Positions 1 to 12,019 of a stretch of DNA of 64,000 bases are shown one piece after another. Position 1 is the first letter of the stretch. Each line of letters opens with the position of its first letter. The notes beneath the pieces were generated by a model. That model did no database searches, was not told where the DNA came from, and saw only the letters and a list, made by a program, of their open reading frames with translations. Both the position numbers and the translations under genes were made by a program. The DNA comes from Clarkia xantiana subsp. parviflora (taxonomy: Eukaryota > Streptophyta > Magnoliopsida > Myrtales > Onagraceae): assembly GCA_036873135.1 (NCBI GenBank), contig JAPTYO010000007.1:10150763-10214762 (forward strand). Reading direction: 5' to 3'.

Positions 1-597
1 AAGGCCGGATACTATACGAGGATCGAGCAGCCTCGAGAACTTCTTGTATTCTCAATCTTAGCCCCTTGTTTTTACCACACCCATCCCAAAACACATATTC
101 TGGGTTCCTATCCGATACGATAATCCAAACTGGGTTGCCATTAATGGTGCATACTATGTCAACATGAATCCGTTTCGAAGAAGAAGAAGAGCTTCTACAA
201 CTCTTGTCACTAGGAGGTGGTTGAGGAATCGGCTTACAGACTCGCGAGACACCGGTAACGAAAGGCTGTTGAAGGAAGTGGACAACGGCCTCAAGATGCC
301 CAATGTTGGCACTGCCGCCACCAGGATAGAAGAAAGATTTGCAACAATTGGAAATAATTGAATCAGAATATGCCATTCCAGATGAATCTCAACACAATAA
401 TTGAATGATCGGAAAAAAGAGACGAACCTGAGAGGGGAGGAAGAAGAAGGCGGTAAGCGAGAAAGGAAAGAGAGCTCGGCTCGAACTAGACGGAGTAGAG
501 TGTGCTTGCAAGAAGTGGTGGTGGACGCCGCCGGCAGAGCCTCTATCCTATCGATAACGCGTCTACATCTTCTCTTTGCCTCTTCAATAACGTTCAT
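1..597 (-). CDS. DUF1308 (UPF0415/C7orf25-like) protein, 5' part
   Basis: Partial minus-strand gene running off the left edge: exon 1 at 428-597, intron 312-427, exon 2 at 1-311. The ATG is at 597. Exon 1 ends CAG|GTTCG, and the acceptor GGCAG|TGCC restores frame (56 codons plus 2 nt, joined through an AGT serine codon). The spliced product contains 'ANIGHLEAVVHFLQQP' and, further on, 'NGNPVWIIVSDRNP' followed by 'NKGLRLRIQEVLEAARSS'. I recognise these as hallmarks of the conserved eukaryotic DUF1308 family, whose function is poorly known. Reading straight through the 116-bp intron stays open, so the unspliced ORF is misleading: the family motifs appear only after splicing. The C-terminal half lies outside the window. 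The gene is divergent from the PPR gene, with 216 bp between start codons. Confidence 0.75.
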
Positions 598-813
598 CGT
601 ATGATCTGCTATAGCTTCGCCGGCGAGGAAGACGAATGGTGGCGGAAGGAAGGAAGTGCGGTCGGTGAAAATTGGGAATTAACTAATATACACCGTACAA
701 CTCTACCCTCACCTTTGAAATTGTGTGCTACTAGCACTCTATATTTTTTTAAGCAACTTGTACCCCCAACCTTTTCACTTGTTGCAGTTCGCAGCAAATT
801 GAACTAACAATTG
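598..813. promoter_or_regulatory. Compact divergent promoter / 5' leader region
   Basis: Only 216 bp separate the DUF1308 start codon (597, minus) from the PPR start codon (814, plus), so both transcripts must start inside or across this stretch. A TATA-like run (CTATATTTTTTT) lies near 740 on the plus strand. A pyrimidine-rich tract followed by TTGCAG just before 788 could be the acceptor of a 5'-UTR intron. No other element is clear. Confidence 0.5.
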
Positions 814-2370
814 ATGACCCTAAAGAGGTTGCAGCTTCTACTGCAACAATGTGGAAGATTGGAAGAACTGAAGCGAATTCATGCACTCTCCACAACTCTA
901 GGTCTCCATGATCATCAGCCATTAGCATGCAGAATCCTCAACCTCTACGCCAAACTGGGCAGACCACGAGAATCCCAGACATTATTCAATCAAATCCACA
1001 ACCCAGACATCGTCTCATGGACATGCCTCATCAATCTCTTCCTCCAAGCACAACTTCCAGGAGAAGCCTTATCTATCTTCTCCCACTTGCTACATTCAGG
1101 GTTACGGCCAGACAGCTTTACAACTGTGAGTGCCTTGTCGGCCTGTGGTCGCAGCAGGAATTTACTTGGTGGTAGGGCAGTTCATGGAATGGTGTTTAGA
1201 TTGGATGTCGGGTTTGAACCCGTTGTTGGTAATGCCTTGATCGATATGTACGGTAGGAATGGCAGAATTGGGGTGGCAAGAACACTGTTTAGTTGTATGA
1301 TTGAGAAAAATGTGTCTTCTTGGACCAGTTTGATGAACGGGTTTATCATGTGTGGGGACTTGGAGTCTGCTCACCAGCTGTTTGATGAAATGCCTCACAG
1401 AAATGAGGTTTCTTGGAATGCTATGATTACTGGTAGTGTTCGAGCAGAGAAGACCACACTTGCATTAGAAATATTTAGGAGAATGATAGCTGAGGAAATC
1501 AAACACCCAGCAGAGATTGCTGTTGTGGCAATTCTCTCAGCCTCAGCTGATACCGGAGCACTTGATCTTGGAAGAAGCATACATGGATACATTATCGGAA
1601 TGGGGTTGGGTGAAAATGTAGCAGCAAACAATGCTTTATTAGATATGTATTCTAAGAATGGAGCCCTATACATGGCTGTTAACATATTTAGTGAAATGAA
1701 ATCAAGGGATGTATTTTCATGGAGCATTATGATATCTGCATATGCATTTCATGGGGAAGGACACAATGCCCTTGAGCTATTCCAAGCTATGTTGAGATCA
1801 GAAACACTTCCGAATGATATCACTTTTGTGTCGGTTTTATCTGCTTGTAGCCATGCAGGTTTGGTTCTTGAAGGTCGGGAATATTTCAGAAAAATGAAAC
1901 ATTTATATAACTTGGAACCCAAGATTGAGCATTATGGCTGCATTATTGATCTTCTCAGTCGAGCAGGTCTGTTAGAGGAAGCAATGGAGTTGGTTAAACA
2001 AATGCCAATGGAGGCAGATACTGCTATTTGGAGATCACTGCTTACTGCTTGTATATTTCATGAGGACTTAGAATCTGCAGAAGCAATTGGAATGAAGCTA
2101 ATTGAATTGGAGCCAGATGATGATGGAGCTCATGTGCTTCTATGGAATGTACACTGTGCTGCGAATAACTGGGCAGATGCAGTGAAAATGCGAAAAGCAA
2201 TGAAAGAGAGGAGGATTAAGAAGAAGCCTGGGTGCAGTTGGGTTGAGATCAATGGTGTTGTTCATGAATTTCTAGCTGAAGACAAGCCACATAAGATTGG
2301 CACAAAATCAGATTTTGAAGCAATTTGTGGGACACTGAAGCTGCACATGAGTCCATTTTGTCTGGATTAA
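814..2370 (+). CDS. Pentatricopeptide repeat protein, PLS class, E-type ending
   Basis: Intronless 518-codon ORF; the first in-frame ATG is at 814 (a TTG precedes it at 811). The protein is a chain of PPR motifs of about 31-36 residues in P-L-S rhythm, with recurring 'VSWTCLINLF', 'GNALIDMYGRNG', 'EVSWNAMITG', 'FSWSIMISAYAFHG' and 'TFVSVLSACSHAGLV'. It ends with E/E+ type sequence including 'KKPGCSWVEINGVVHEF' and has no DYW deaminase domain after it. Family knowledge: such proteins bind organellar RNA one base per repeat and usually act in mitochondrial or plastid C-to-U editing, splicing or stability, with E-type members recruiting a DYW partner. Target organelle and RNA cannot be read by eye. 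The lack of introns is usual for this family. It is about 790 bp upstream of the Kunitz gene on the same strand. Confidence 0.92.
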   Translation: MTLKRLQLLLQQCGRLEELKRIHALSTTLGLHDHQPLACRILNLYAKLGRPRESQTLFNQIHNPDIVSWTCLINLFLQAQLPGEALSIFSHLLHSGLRPDSFTTVSALSACGRSRNLLGGRAVHGMVFRLDVGFEPVVGNALIDMYGRNGRIGVARTLFSCMIEKNVSSWTSLMNGFIMCGDLESAHQLFDEMPHRNEVSWNAMITGSVRAEKTTLALEIFRRMIAEEIKHPAEIAVVAILSASADTGALDLGRSIHGYIIGMGLGENVAANNALLDMYSKNGALYMAVNIFSEMKSRDVFSWSIMISAYAFHGEGHNALELFQAMLRSETLPNDITFVSVLSACSHAGLVLEGREYFRKMKHLYNLEPKIEHYGCIIDLLSRAGLLEEAMELVKQMPMEADTAIWRSLLTACIFHEDLESAEAIGMKLIELEPDDDGAHVLLWNVHCAANNWADAVKMRKAMKERRIKKKPGCSWVEINGVVHEFLAEDKPHKIGTKSDFEAICGTLKLHMSPFCLD

Positions 2371-3112
2371 GGTTCTTTTCTTGCTTTATTAGTTCATGTT
2401 TTGTCAAACTTTTCTTTCAAACTGATCTCTTTTATCAGTTTTCTGTATAAAGAAGATTCAGTCACTAGCTAGTTAAAGGAATATATGTGATATTGAAAGT
2501 GCTTTTTATAACTCATGGAACTCCCCTCCTCCCCATGGGACTTTGATCAAATCTCTGACACGTGCTTTCATAATAATAGTATTATTAGATCATATTATAA
2601 TTAATATATGAATAACTTATGAAGAATAGTCTTAAGATCTAATCTTCCACCTCACCAAATACATCCCCAATTTCACATATTTGAAAAGCTATAATTGGTT
2701 ATTATTGTTAGTTTGTAAGACTGCTCAATCCTTATCTTTTGTACTAATAATTTAGGAGACTAATCTAATGAATTTTAAAACCAACTACTTCTTGAAATTC
2801 GAATGAGTTCTATAACTCTTTTGTTGCCGAAGAATTGTGATAAGCTAGATCTAATTATAAAGATAATGTGCAATACTAAGTAGATAGATATGTCTTGAAT
2901 TTCTGCTACACACAGATTAAAAGAATAATAAAAATAATACCTTACCCAAAATGGAAAAGAAGTGATGAATTTGATGGCGTCTATGATATTATATATTATT
3001 ACAAAAATGCATTAATTTGTGTAGTCAACATAGATACAAAGCAAAGTCAAACTACATTATCTGTTTACACATATTTGCAGAATCATCATCACCCACCGCT
3101 AACCCCAAACCC
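2371..3112. other. Intergenic: PPR 3' flank and Kunitz gene upstream region
   Basis: AT-rich, no coding support. It should hold the PPR 3' UTR and the upstream control region of the Kunitz inhibitor. A CACGTG-like core (ACACGTGC) occurs near 2560, but by eye that is only suggestive. A 211-codon open frame starting at 2895 overlaps the Kunitz gene out of frame and is a shadow. Confidence 0.6.
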
Positions 3113-3120
3113 TATATATA
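3113..3120 (+). promoter_or_regulatory. TATA box of the Kunitz inhibitor gene
   Basis: TATATATA sits 40-47 bp before the ATG at 3160. This places transcription start at roughly 3140-3150 and gives a very short 5' UTR, typical of highly expressed intronless Kunitz genes. Confidence 0.65.
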
Positions 3121-3159
3121 CACCCCTCATCTCCACCTTTCCATCACAACAGTTCAAAT

Positions 3160-3771
3160 ATGAAGACCTCAATGTTCCTTCTCTCTTTCCTCTTATTTAC
3201 TTTCTCTCTCAGACAATCTTCAGCAGCCGCAGAAACCGCAGCAGTCGTCGACATAGCCGGCGACAATGTCCGAACAGGACTCGGGTACTACATCCTCCCG
3301 GTGTTCCGAGGCCGAGGCGGTGGCCTCACCATGAGCCAGCCCCGCAACGGCAGCTGCCCTCTAGATGTAGTCCAGGCAGCCCAAGAAGTGTCCAGCGGCA
3401 TGCCGGTGACATTTTCTCCGGCGACCGGGAAAAGAGGAGCCATCCGTGTTTCGACCGATCTGAACTTCAAATTCTCCGGCGCTTCGATCTGTGTGCAGTC
3501 CACGGTGTGGCGGCTGAGGGCGTACGATGAGGAAGTGGGTCAGTATTTCGTGAGCACCAGCGGGGTGGCCGGGAATCCGGGGAGGGAGACGATCAGCAAC
3601 TGGTTCAAGATCGAGAAGTTTGATAGTGATTACAAGATTGTGTTCTGTCCCACCGTCTGTAATGTGTGCAAGGTGATTTGCAAGGATGTCGGGATTTATA
3701 TTGATGATGGCGGGAAGAGGCGGCTTGCTCTGAGCGACGTTCCGTTCAAGATCATGTTCAGGAAGGCTTAG
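3160..3771 (+). CDS. Secreted Kunitz (STI) family inhibitor, miraculin-like
   Basis: Intronless ORF of 203 residues. Residues 1-23 form a hydrophobic signal peptide (MKTSMFLLSFLLFTFSLRQS, then an Ala-rich cleavage zone), so the product enters the secretory pathway. The Kunitz N-terminal signature is seen as 'VVDIAGDNVRTGLGYYILP' (29-47), with Ala at one position where the consensus prefers D/E/N/T/Y. Later 'RVSTDLNFKF' and 'WFKIEKFDSDYKIVFCPTVC' are typical of the miraculin-like branch. Six cysteines (66, 111, 163, 167, 170, 174) fit the three-disulfide miraculin pattern rather than the four-cysteine soybean inhibitor pattern. The usual role is inhibition of serine proteases in defence or cell-death control. 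The loop after residue 85 (SPATGKRGAI) does not match the classical Arg/Lys P1 loop clearly, so inhibitory activity is uncertain. Confidence 0.93.
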   Translation: MKTSMFLLSFLLFTFSLRQSSAAAETAAVVDIAGDNVRTGLGYYILPVFRGRGGGLTMSQPRNGSCPLDVVQAAQEVSSGMPVTFSPATGKRGAIRVSTDLNFKFSGASICVQSTVWRLRAYDEEVGQYFVSTSGVAGNPGRETISNWFKIEKFDSDYKIVFCPTVCNVCKVICKDVGIYIDDGGKRRLALSDVPFKIMFRKA

Positions 3772-6700
3772 CAGCAGCAAAGTTTAGTTTGTTTTACACT
3801 TGTAATAATTGAATGGTGGGTATCCTACAAAATAACTAATATTTGAATTTGGTCCTTTTATATGAATGAATAAAAGTTAAGTTGCTATCCGTATTGGTTT
3901 GGTCGACTCGTTCATTCATTGCCTCCATAATCAAACTCATCTATCTGTTCTAATGAGATGTTGGAACGTCATGAGTATGTGTAAAATTAATTAATAGATG
4001 CAATGCAAGAAATATGTAAAATTAAGAGACGCTTACAAGTGTCACAATTTCTCTAGATTCAAAGGATGTAACTAAGAAATGTCGCATGTAATTTTATTTT
4101 TTTTGGCCGATGCATGGATGTAAATTGTAATATTAACTATTAAGAGACGTATTATAAAAAAAAAATAACTATTAAGACACGTTCGGAAGTATCACATGTA
4201 CAATAGGAAAAAAATGATACTTTACTAAAGCATCACAATATTAGAAGGGATGGTAATTAGATGATATGCCAAAGTTTTGTCGGAAAAAAAAAGTTATAAG
4301 TGACACTTTAAAGCGTCGCCTAAAACCAGTTTTCGTGTAGCGTATAGATCTGTTTAGGTAGAGATTAGCTCCTCCGTCTTCAAGAACATGTAAAATATGA
4401 ACTCATTCTGCTTCAAGATCACAACTCATCTTCGAAGAGCTTGTGTAGCAGATTCTAAATAATCAATTTAGATAATGATACATATTGAAATTGAAAATTT
4501 TAAATTAATTTTAGATTTTTCTGACTCTAAATTTGTATTATTATATTACATGACATGTGACGATTCCAAAATTTAAAACATACTATATTATTTATTTAGC
4601 TATTTTATATATAGTAACTAAAGTGTGCCATAAGCTTTTATATAGATTTACGAAAGGCTTCTTTCATGTAAAAAAGAGGTGAAAACAATCTATATTTTTA
4701 ATTATGTAAACTATGTATACCAAAACCATGCAGTTCTAGCCGGTGAGCTACTATTCATATATTATTTATTAGATAATCTTATCTTCTCTAATTAGTTTCT
4801 ATTTATGTTTTATTGACAGTATATATGTATTTAAGCTATAATGAAATGGTTTAAAGTTTTATTATGTTTTAATGAAATGTATTTAACCTACCACAATTTA
4901 TAATTATTTTAATCTAATTATAAAGTTATATTGCTTATTTTATTGTTTTATTCATAAATTTTAGTTTATTTTGCAAAATGCCGCCATAGGATGTGATTTA
5001 AGTACAACTCGGATTGTGCATATTATGAAAATTAAAAAAAAATGCTCTATATAAGTAATGTTTTTTGGGCCAAATATATTAAATAATGTTTATTTTTGTG
5101 TAAAATGAATGGATCCGTTATTATGGCAAAAAAAAATGGATCCGTTATTATGGTCGAACTCTGTTGAGCCCATAGTCTGTATGCCACAAACAACAAATAC
5201 ATAAAAGTCCATGGATCATAATAACGACTATTACGGGGCTTATTTATCTCCATCATTATTATATATTTTATTATTCAATAAAGATGGCCCGCCCAATATT
5301 ATGGTCAACGTTAATAAAGAAGCTCCAGTTCTCACTGAAAACAGCCATATTTAAATAAAAAAATGGTCTGTCTATATATCTAGTTGCGTTACTACATATG
5401 TGATGTGCTCTCCTTGTTCATCTTTCTTGCCCTATGTACATTTCTATAGCCAGCGCCCTATATACTAGATTTCGGTACACACTACATGTAATCTATATTT
5501 ACAAGATTAATGTAAACTTAGAAAATAAATAATTCATTCAAAAGTCAAATCATACAATGTAAGCTTCATTTATATATAGTAAGTTATAACTAACTCATTT
5601 TAACATCCTCCCTCATCTTTTATTTGTTTGATTTCTCAAAACACATCTTTTATTCCAAAATGATTTATCAAGAACTCATCCTACTATCTATACAAAGCTT
5701 AATTTAGTCAATAATTCTGCTATGATTTTCTGAAGCAATATAGAAAGTCATAGCAACTTAATTAACAACATTCTTTTGAACTGTATAAAAATCAAGTTCA
5801 ATGTATTTTATGTGTTCATGAAACATTAGAGTTTTGCTCACTTCATTTACATCCGTGCTATCACAAATGATTTGAATGGTTGATCAGTCTCTATCTCAAA
5901 CTCGTACATCAAGTTTTCCATCCAGACACTTTCATCAGTAGCTAAACTGAGATTTATATACTTAACTTCTGCACTTGATTTAGAATTTGTAACTTCTTCT
6001 TCACCTCCCAACTCATCATTGCATTTTCCAACTTAGAACAATAGGAATTGACTGACCTTCAATAAAAGAACAAGAAGCACAATCAGAGTAGCAGTAAAAC
6101 TTCAATTTCAGATAATTTTGAACTAGAAATAAGAGCTATTGGGATCTCTACAAAATGAAATATTAAACGCTGGAGAAATCTAGATCCGGAGCTACAACCA
6201 AGAAAAATCTATAAGAAAGGACGGAGGCATCGCTCAATATTCAAAAGATAAGCTACAATGTAAAAGTCAATACAAGGTAAGGACACACCTAAGTAGCGTC
6301 ACTTAGATGGCGACACCTGAGTAATGGTAAACCTTATCTTTAAAAATACTAAACAATTATTAAAGTGACAGGCACCGTCTCTAAAGAAGAAAAAGCGGCG
6401 ACCTGCTTGTCACTGACTTAGAAGTTACTTTTCATCTTCCTTATGAGCAAGGTGGCGATCTGCTTGTCACATGCTGAGAAGAAACTCTTCCTCCTAAGGA
6501 AGAGTTTAAATTATACAAAATAAAATTATGGATGTATTAGATGGACTAAACTAAATAAAAAAAACATAAGTATATTAGTTTATTCAAATGTCATTAGTGA
6601 TAGCGTATTAGACACATAATCAGTTTCCGTCCAAGATGATAAGTAAAGTGATGTTGCAATAATTTGGATTTTTCAGATATATAAAAGTCACAAAAAGTAT

Positions 6701-7110
6701 ATCAAACACCAAATGTGTGACGTATTATCTTAAGTACCCGTTTAATTATAAAGTTTTTTATATATATATAAAGTTGTAAATGTGAATGCACAACTCTTTC
6801 AGATGGATAAGTTTGCCAGAAAAAAAAGAGAAGACTAAAATGGATAAAGATGGACAGCAACCTCGGAACAAAGATGTTGTAGTAGACACGCTATAGACAA
6901 AATGTAATAGGTTGATGTATTCAGACCACATCTATAGCCTGTTAACGTCTATAAAGGTTTCACCAAAAACAAAAAACAAAACGTCTATAAAGGACTTCTG
7001 AATTATACACATTCAATAAAATATGAAATGGTTAAATTTGTTATAGGTCAACTCTTCGTATATATAATATATATAAGTGAGGTCCGATCATTCATCGCTC
7101 TTAAACTCGT
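3772..7110. other. Gene-free AT-rich DNA with decayed transposon pieces
   Basis: A likely polyadenylation region for the Kunitz gene (ATGAATAAAAG) lies near 3865. Around 4021-4340 there are short repeats about 'acgcttacaagtgtcac' and a terminus resembling a decayed CACTA end (GTTTTCGTGTAGCG near 4329). A decayed copia fragment is listed separately. A related motif pair (agtagcgtcacttagatggcgac) lies near 6292. Nothing else is supported. Confidence 0.5.
5680..6110 (-). pseudogene. Decayed Ty1/copia RNase H fragment
   Basis: The minus strand translates, with several stops and shifts, into phrases resembling the C-terminal RNase H end of copia polyproteins: a 'YINLSLATDESVWMENLMYEF' region like the segment after the RNase H SSAEAEY motif, and later a 'CFMNT' region like the FHERTKH segment. 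No LTR, intact frame or other domain was found nearby, so this is an old truncated remnant. Confidence 0.45.
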
Positions 7111-7925
7111 AGGGTGTTTGGACGGATGTAACGTGGGATGTAATCTCACATTACGTCTCATATTACATTAACATTATGTTGTTTGGTTTGGCAAACGACA
7201 TGTGCATTATAATGTAATGTCTATTGTAATATGAGATTATGTCCAAACTTCAATCAACGTAATGTGAGATTACATCCAAAAACGGATGTAATGCGAGATT
7301 ACGTCCAACATTACGGAGTGTTATTATTTTATTATTATTTACTAAATAGATAAATTATTTTGTATTATCTTATAGTTTATTATGATAATAATATTTTTAT
7401 TATTATTAGCTTTTTATTTTTTAGATACTTCATAATTTATTATTATAATAAATAATAATGCACATGATATTCATATAAAATGAGTAAGTTTATTTCATTG
7501 TATTTTTTATATAAAAAATTATCTTATAAAATTATATATAATGTTTTAATTAATAGAATTTTTGTAGTTATGCGTATTGAGTTTAAATATTTATTCTTTA
7601 GAGTTTATAAATGACTATAGTATTAACCATACACATAATCCTTAAGAAGTTGGTTGTGTCAAAATATATGTTCGTTTAAATCTTATCATATTAAGATAAG
7701 ATATAACATACTCTCATGTAAATTAATATAACAATAATAAAGTTACATTACAATGCACATTACAACACATACCAAACACTGTAATCTAACATTACACTCC
7801 ACATTACAGCACAACCAAACACTGTAGTCTAATCTAACATTACAATTAATCTCACATTACGTCTCACATTACTTATAATTTCACATTTCAATTAATCTCA
7901 CATTACGTTCATCCAAACGCCCCCT
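7111..7925. mobile_element. Non-autonomous terminal-inverted-repeat element (about 0.8 kb)
   Basis: The left end begins AGGGTGTTTGGACGGATGTA; the right end, reverse-complemented, begins AGGGGGCGTTTGGATGAACG. Both ends continue with interspersed copies of 'GTAATGTGAGA(C/T)' and its complement. The interior is AT-rich and non-coding. A clean target-site duplication was not identified, so the superfamily (hAT-like or other) is open. Just past the right end, CCCCTTAGTTCTATG is repeated twice in tandem. Confidence 0.5.
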
Positions 7926-8458
7926 TAGTTCTATGCCCCTTAGTTCTATGCGCGAACCAAAGTATATATTACAACTATTAACTAGGTCCTAGATGCATAT
8001 GTAATGCTCATGTAATCCCATACCAAGCAAAATTGTCCATTTTTAGAATTTAGCTTCTGTATCTTCTTTATCCGAGTATTGATATTTCATATTACCCAAT
8101 TATGTCTGCATATCTTGAGGAAAGTGGTGGAAGTGCTTATGTTTTGAGCAATAAAATTAGTTATTTCTGGACCGATTCTTGATACATTACAGTTAAATTT
8201 CACCAGCTTTTATTTGTGTTTTTTATTTTACATTTGAATATATTTTTTTATATCATTAATATAATTTAAAACTTCTTACACTCCATAGTTTGCTGGTGCT
8301 TTGATATTCTAATATATGTAGTGTGTACTATTAAAGTTCAAGATTATATGAAAGGTTGTAAAAGGGAGCTAATAGTCCACTTCGGGCCTTCAATTTTAAT
8401 TGTCTCTTTACCTAACGTAGTTGATGCCTATTATGCAGGTACAAAGTTTAAATCATTA
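7926..8458. other. Intergenic, nothing recognised
   Basis: AT-rich sequence between two transposon-like elements; no ORF, RNA or repeat could be supported. Confidence 0.5.
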
Positions 8459-10579
8459 GAGCACTTCCAATGGTAGTTCCTGGTTCCTAGTTCCTAATTC
8501 CATGTTGTAAATTTGTAATTGTAGAGAGTTTCTAGTTCCTAGTTCCGCTTACTGTTGGTTTCTACTTGTAATGATTAAATAAGAACTTTGCATTCCACTG
8601 AAAGTTCTTACTTCCAAAATGGGAGTTCCTAGATTTGCCACTGGACGCTGACTAGGCGCCACTAGGCGTGACTAGGATTACTAATATTACCATTTTGCCA
8701 TTATCACGTGAATAGTGAAGTGAGACAGTTCCCACTAGTAGGAACTCCACATTTACTGTTCATGTCGGTTCCTACTCTTTAATATTATTTTATTCAATGG
8801 TTTTACTTTTTTATTATATATATATATATAATTATGCTACGCTAAGTCGGACAATGACACGAGCCGTAGTGGGTCATTTTTAATATTAAATAAGTTAAAT
8901 GATGACACGAACCAAAATTACTACTTTTTAACTTCGTATAAATTTCAGAGTTTCCAGACTCAATTTGTTTATATTTTACCATGTAACACAACCGTTAATT
9001 CTAAATTTTGAAAAATAGTATAGAATTCCATATTATTAAACGTGAAATAATTTTTTCATTAAAAAATATTATATTATTTTAATGCATATATATTTATATA
9101 TAATATACTTATTATATTATTATTCTTAAAATGAATATATTTTTTTATTATGATGCATTATATAAAAATAATATTTCGAATGATATACAATATATTTTTG
9201 TTTTATGTATATTAAAATCAGTAGTAAAAACACACGAGGGTTTCACCTTTAACCGATTTACTAATATGTATCTAATTAATGTGCATAAACGTGATTTTGC
9301 TAACGACGATGAATCAAGACTTGTCAATCGATGAATAACAGATATACACCGATATGATGAAATAATATTGATTGAATCAATTTAATTAATCACTTATTAT
9401 ATCAATAATATTATTATATCAATAATTATATTTATCAATCATCATGTCCGCTGAGTAAAGACCGCACCTAATAGTAATATTACTATAGTAAAGTAACGTA
9501 TAATTATTGAAAAGATTCAACACTTCCAAAGTTAAATTTGATTCTTCCATAATGAATTATCAAATCAAACTGACAAAAAAAGATTCAAGACGATTTGGTC
9601 GAACATCTTTGGCAATTTAGTAATGTGTATGACAATTCTACGTAGTCTCATATATATATATGTTAATTTTTATTGGCAACTTTAATGTATTAATTTTTAT
9701 ATTTTTTTGTAGTGTAATTTTTAAATTATTGCAATCATTATTTTTAAATCTTATGTGCTCATTTATATATTATATTTATTTTTATACAATTTTTAAATAC
9801 CAAAAGAATCGTGAATACTTTTAAACGTATAGTACGTAAATAATTGAACTAACCTAACGACGCCGACTTTCAAATTTCAAAATAATTAACAACACACGTC
9901 GGTCAAAGTTGGAACCCAAATATTTGATATAAAATTGAAAATTTGACGAAATCATAAAAAATGTGAAATTTCGTTAAACAATCAATTACATTTTTATGAT
10001 TTTGTACATATTTTTTCCAAGTTTATTTTAATTAATTCAGTCTAACACTTAAATCTCATTCATTAGTTTGTTCATGTCCGTATTTTTAAAAATATGAATA
10101 TTTAATTTATATATAATGCTTAAAAAATTTGGTCGAACATCTATTGGATTTTAATATGCATTTGCTAATTCTATGTTGTCTCAAATATATATATATAATA
10201 TGCTCATTTTTTAGTTGACAAATTTAACATATTATTTGTATTTTTCTGTAATATGATTTTTAAATTATGACAATTATATTTAATAAAATTACTTGTTTAT
10301 TTATATATTATGTTCGTAACTTTTTATATAATTATTTAAATACCAAAATAATTTTGTATTTATAAATATTTAATTTATCTATAGAGTTTTTAGTACTAAA
10401 AGTTATATTGTGAGTATAGAATTATATGGGTCCCAATTTGGAAGTGGAATTAGGTCTCCACCACTGGAGAGAGTTAATATTTTACTGTAGCATTTACTGT
10501 AGCAGTTCCCACTTTGATGAGTTGGCAGTGACGTGGCGGATGACGTGGAGGAACTGAGAACTCACCATTGGAAGTGCTC
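8459..10579. mobile_element. PIF/Harbinger-like TIR element without transposase
   Basis: Perfect terminal inverted repeats of GAGCACTTCCAATGGT (16 nt) at 8459 and, inverted, ending at 10579. They are flanked by the 3-bp direct repeat TTA (8456-8458 and 10580-10582). TTA target sites and GAGCAyyTCCAA-type termini are characteristic of PIF/Harbinger/Tourist elements. At 2,121 bp it is longer than a typical MITE, but no transposase or Myb-like ORF is visible; the interior is AT-rich with short repeats such as GTTCCTAGTTCC. Confidence 0.75.
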
Positions 10580-10582
10580 TTA

Positions 10583-12016
10583 ATCCTCTACATGTGCAGA
10601 TACTGGTTATTATGTATGATCAAACTTATATTAGCTAGTGTTAAATTGATGTTGTTAAACTGAATCTGGGTGTTTATTCATTTCCTCTGATAATCAGATT
10701 CTCTTTTGATGGATATGACTTATGAGTATATTCAGTATAGATAGATAGCCGATTCGAGTGCTTTTATCATGTGTTCTTATGTGATTTGTGACCATAGGAT
10801 TGAATCAGTAGCAAAAAATGAGTTTGGCGGAGAAAAAAAGAACAGTTTTTGGCATGATCTTAGTCTAGATCTACATGCAATGTGCTTGATACTTTATTCA
10901 CTTTTCCTCAATCTACGAATGAAACACTTATATTGGGAACAATGGAATTTTAATACGAATGTGACACAACATTCCAATTTACATTCTTATTCTATGTATA
11001 TGTAGAAGTGTATAGTTTAGCAGATCGCCCGCGTGTAGCGTGGGGTCAGCATCTAATTATTTACATAAATAATATTATATTATCATATATTAAACATGAA
11101 TATATATATATATATATATATTAAAATATTTTTGGACGTAGATAATTGTCCATACTACACTATCCTAACAAATTAACTTTTTTTTTTTTTTTGGCCAAAT
11201 ATGCATATATATCATAAATTTTGTTGGCCAAATATGCATGCATATATATATCATTCCACAAACAAAAGATATACATAAAGTCAAGGTGGGTACATACAGC
11301 TATCTAGTGCAAGTAAACGGAAAAGAGAGGGCGGGGTAATGAAACCCAGTTACTAACAAATTAACTAATAGTTAAATTTATACTCTTCCATATTTATTTT
11401 AATTTTAAAAATGGGATAAAGGGTCTTCTGGTGCTATATGTTTGGCCAAAGTCTGCTTTTGGTGCCATGTGTTATTTTTGAAGATTTTTGGTGTCATATG
11501 TTTGCATTTTGTAGACTTTTGGTGCATCCGTTAGTCAACCAGTAATTTTGACAGTTAAATAATTTTATTTTGTTCAATTTAGTTATCCAATTTATATCTC
11601 TAACTGTTGATTTTTGTCATTTAGTCTCTAAACAAACCCGACCACACCTTAACCCACAATCAACCCAATAGAGTTCGACCCATGCCTCGGACCCTAGTTG
11701 GTGTCGCCGAACCTAGCCGACATCGACCAGGTTCCGACCCAGCCATGGGTCAGATCCTAACTGGATCATTTTTGGCCTATAGTCCAATTTTAGCTGAGTC
11801 GAACCCTGATCGGGTCGGTCAGGTCCAACGACCCTAACCAGGTCCGATCTAATTATAGGTTGGACCCTAACTTGGTCAATTTTAGCCTAGGCTAGGTTGG
11901 ACCCTAGGCAAAAAAAATATTGCTTGTCTCTAATATAATATCACTTTTTTTTTTTTTTTTTTTTTAATTATGACACCCAAAAATTCATTTTAAACAGAGA
12001 TGATTGTCTAAACTCT
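10583..12016. other. Intergenic with low-complexity tracts
   Basis: Contains an (AT)n microsatellite near 11100-11120, T-homopolymers near 11171 and 11946, and GC-richer irregular repeats around 11690-11900 (variants of 'gaccctaa...ggtcgga'). The last may be a decayed repeat, but no family was assigned. No coding support. Confidence 0.45.
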
Positions 12017-12019
12017 TAA

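Noticed and set aside
811..813. TTG as start of the PPR protein
   Set aside because: An ATG follows immediately at 814; nuclear plant genes rarely use TTG.
2895..3530. 211-codon plus-strand ORF
   Set aside because: It overlaps the Kunitz gene in another frame, has no recognisable domain and begins in AT-rich promoter DNA; it is a shadow.
8459..10579. Autonomous Harbinger transposon
   Set aside because: No transposase or Myb-like ORF was found; the longest frame (9131-9334) has no family resemblance.
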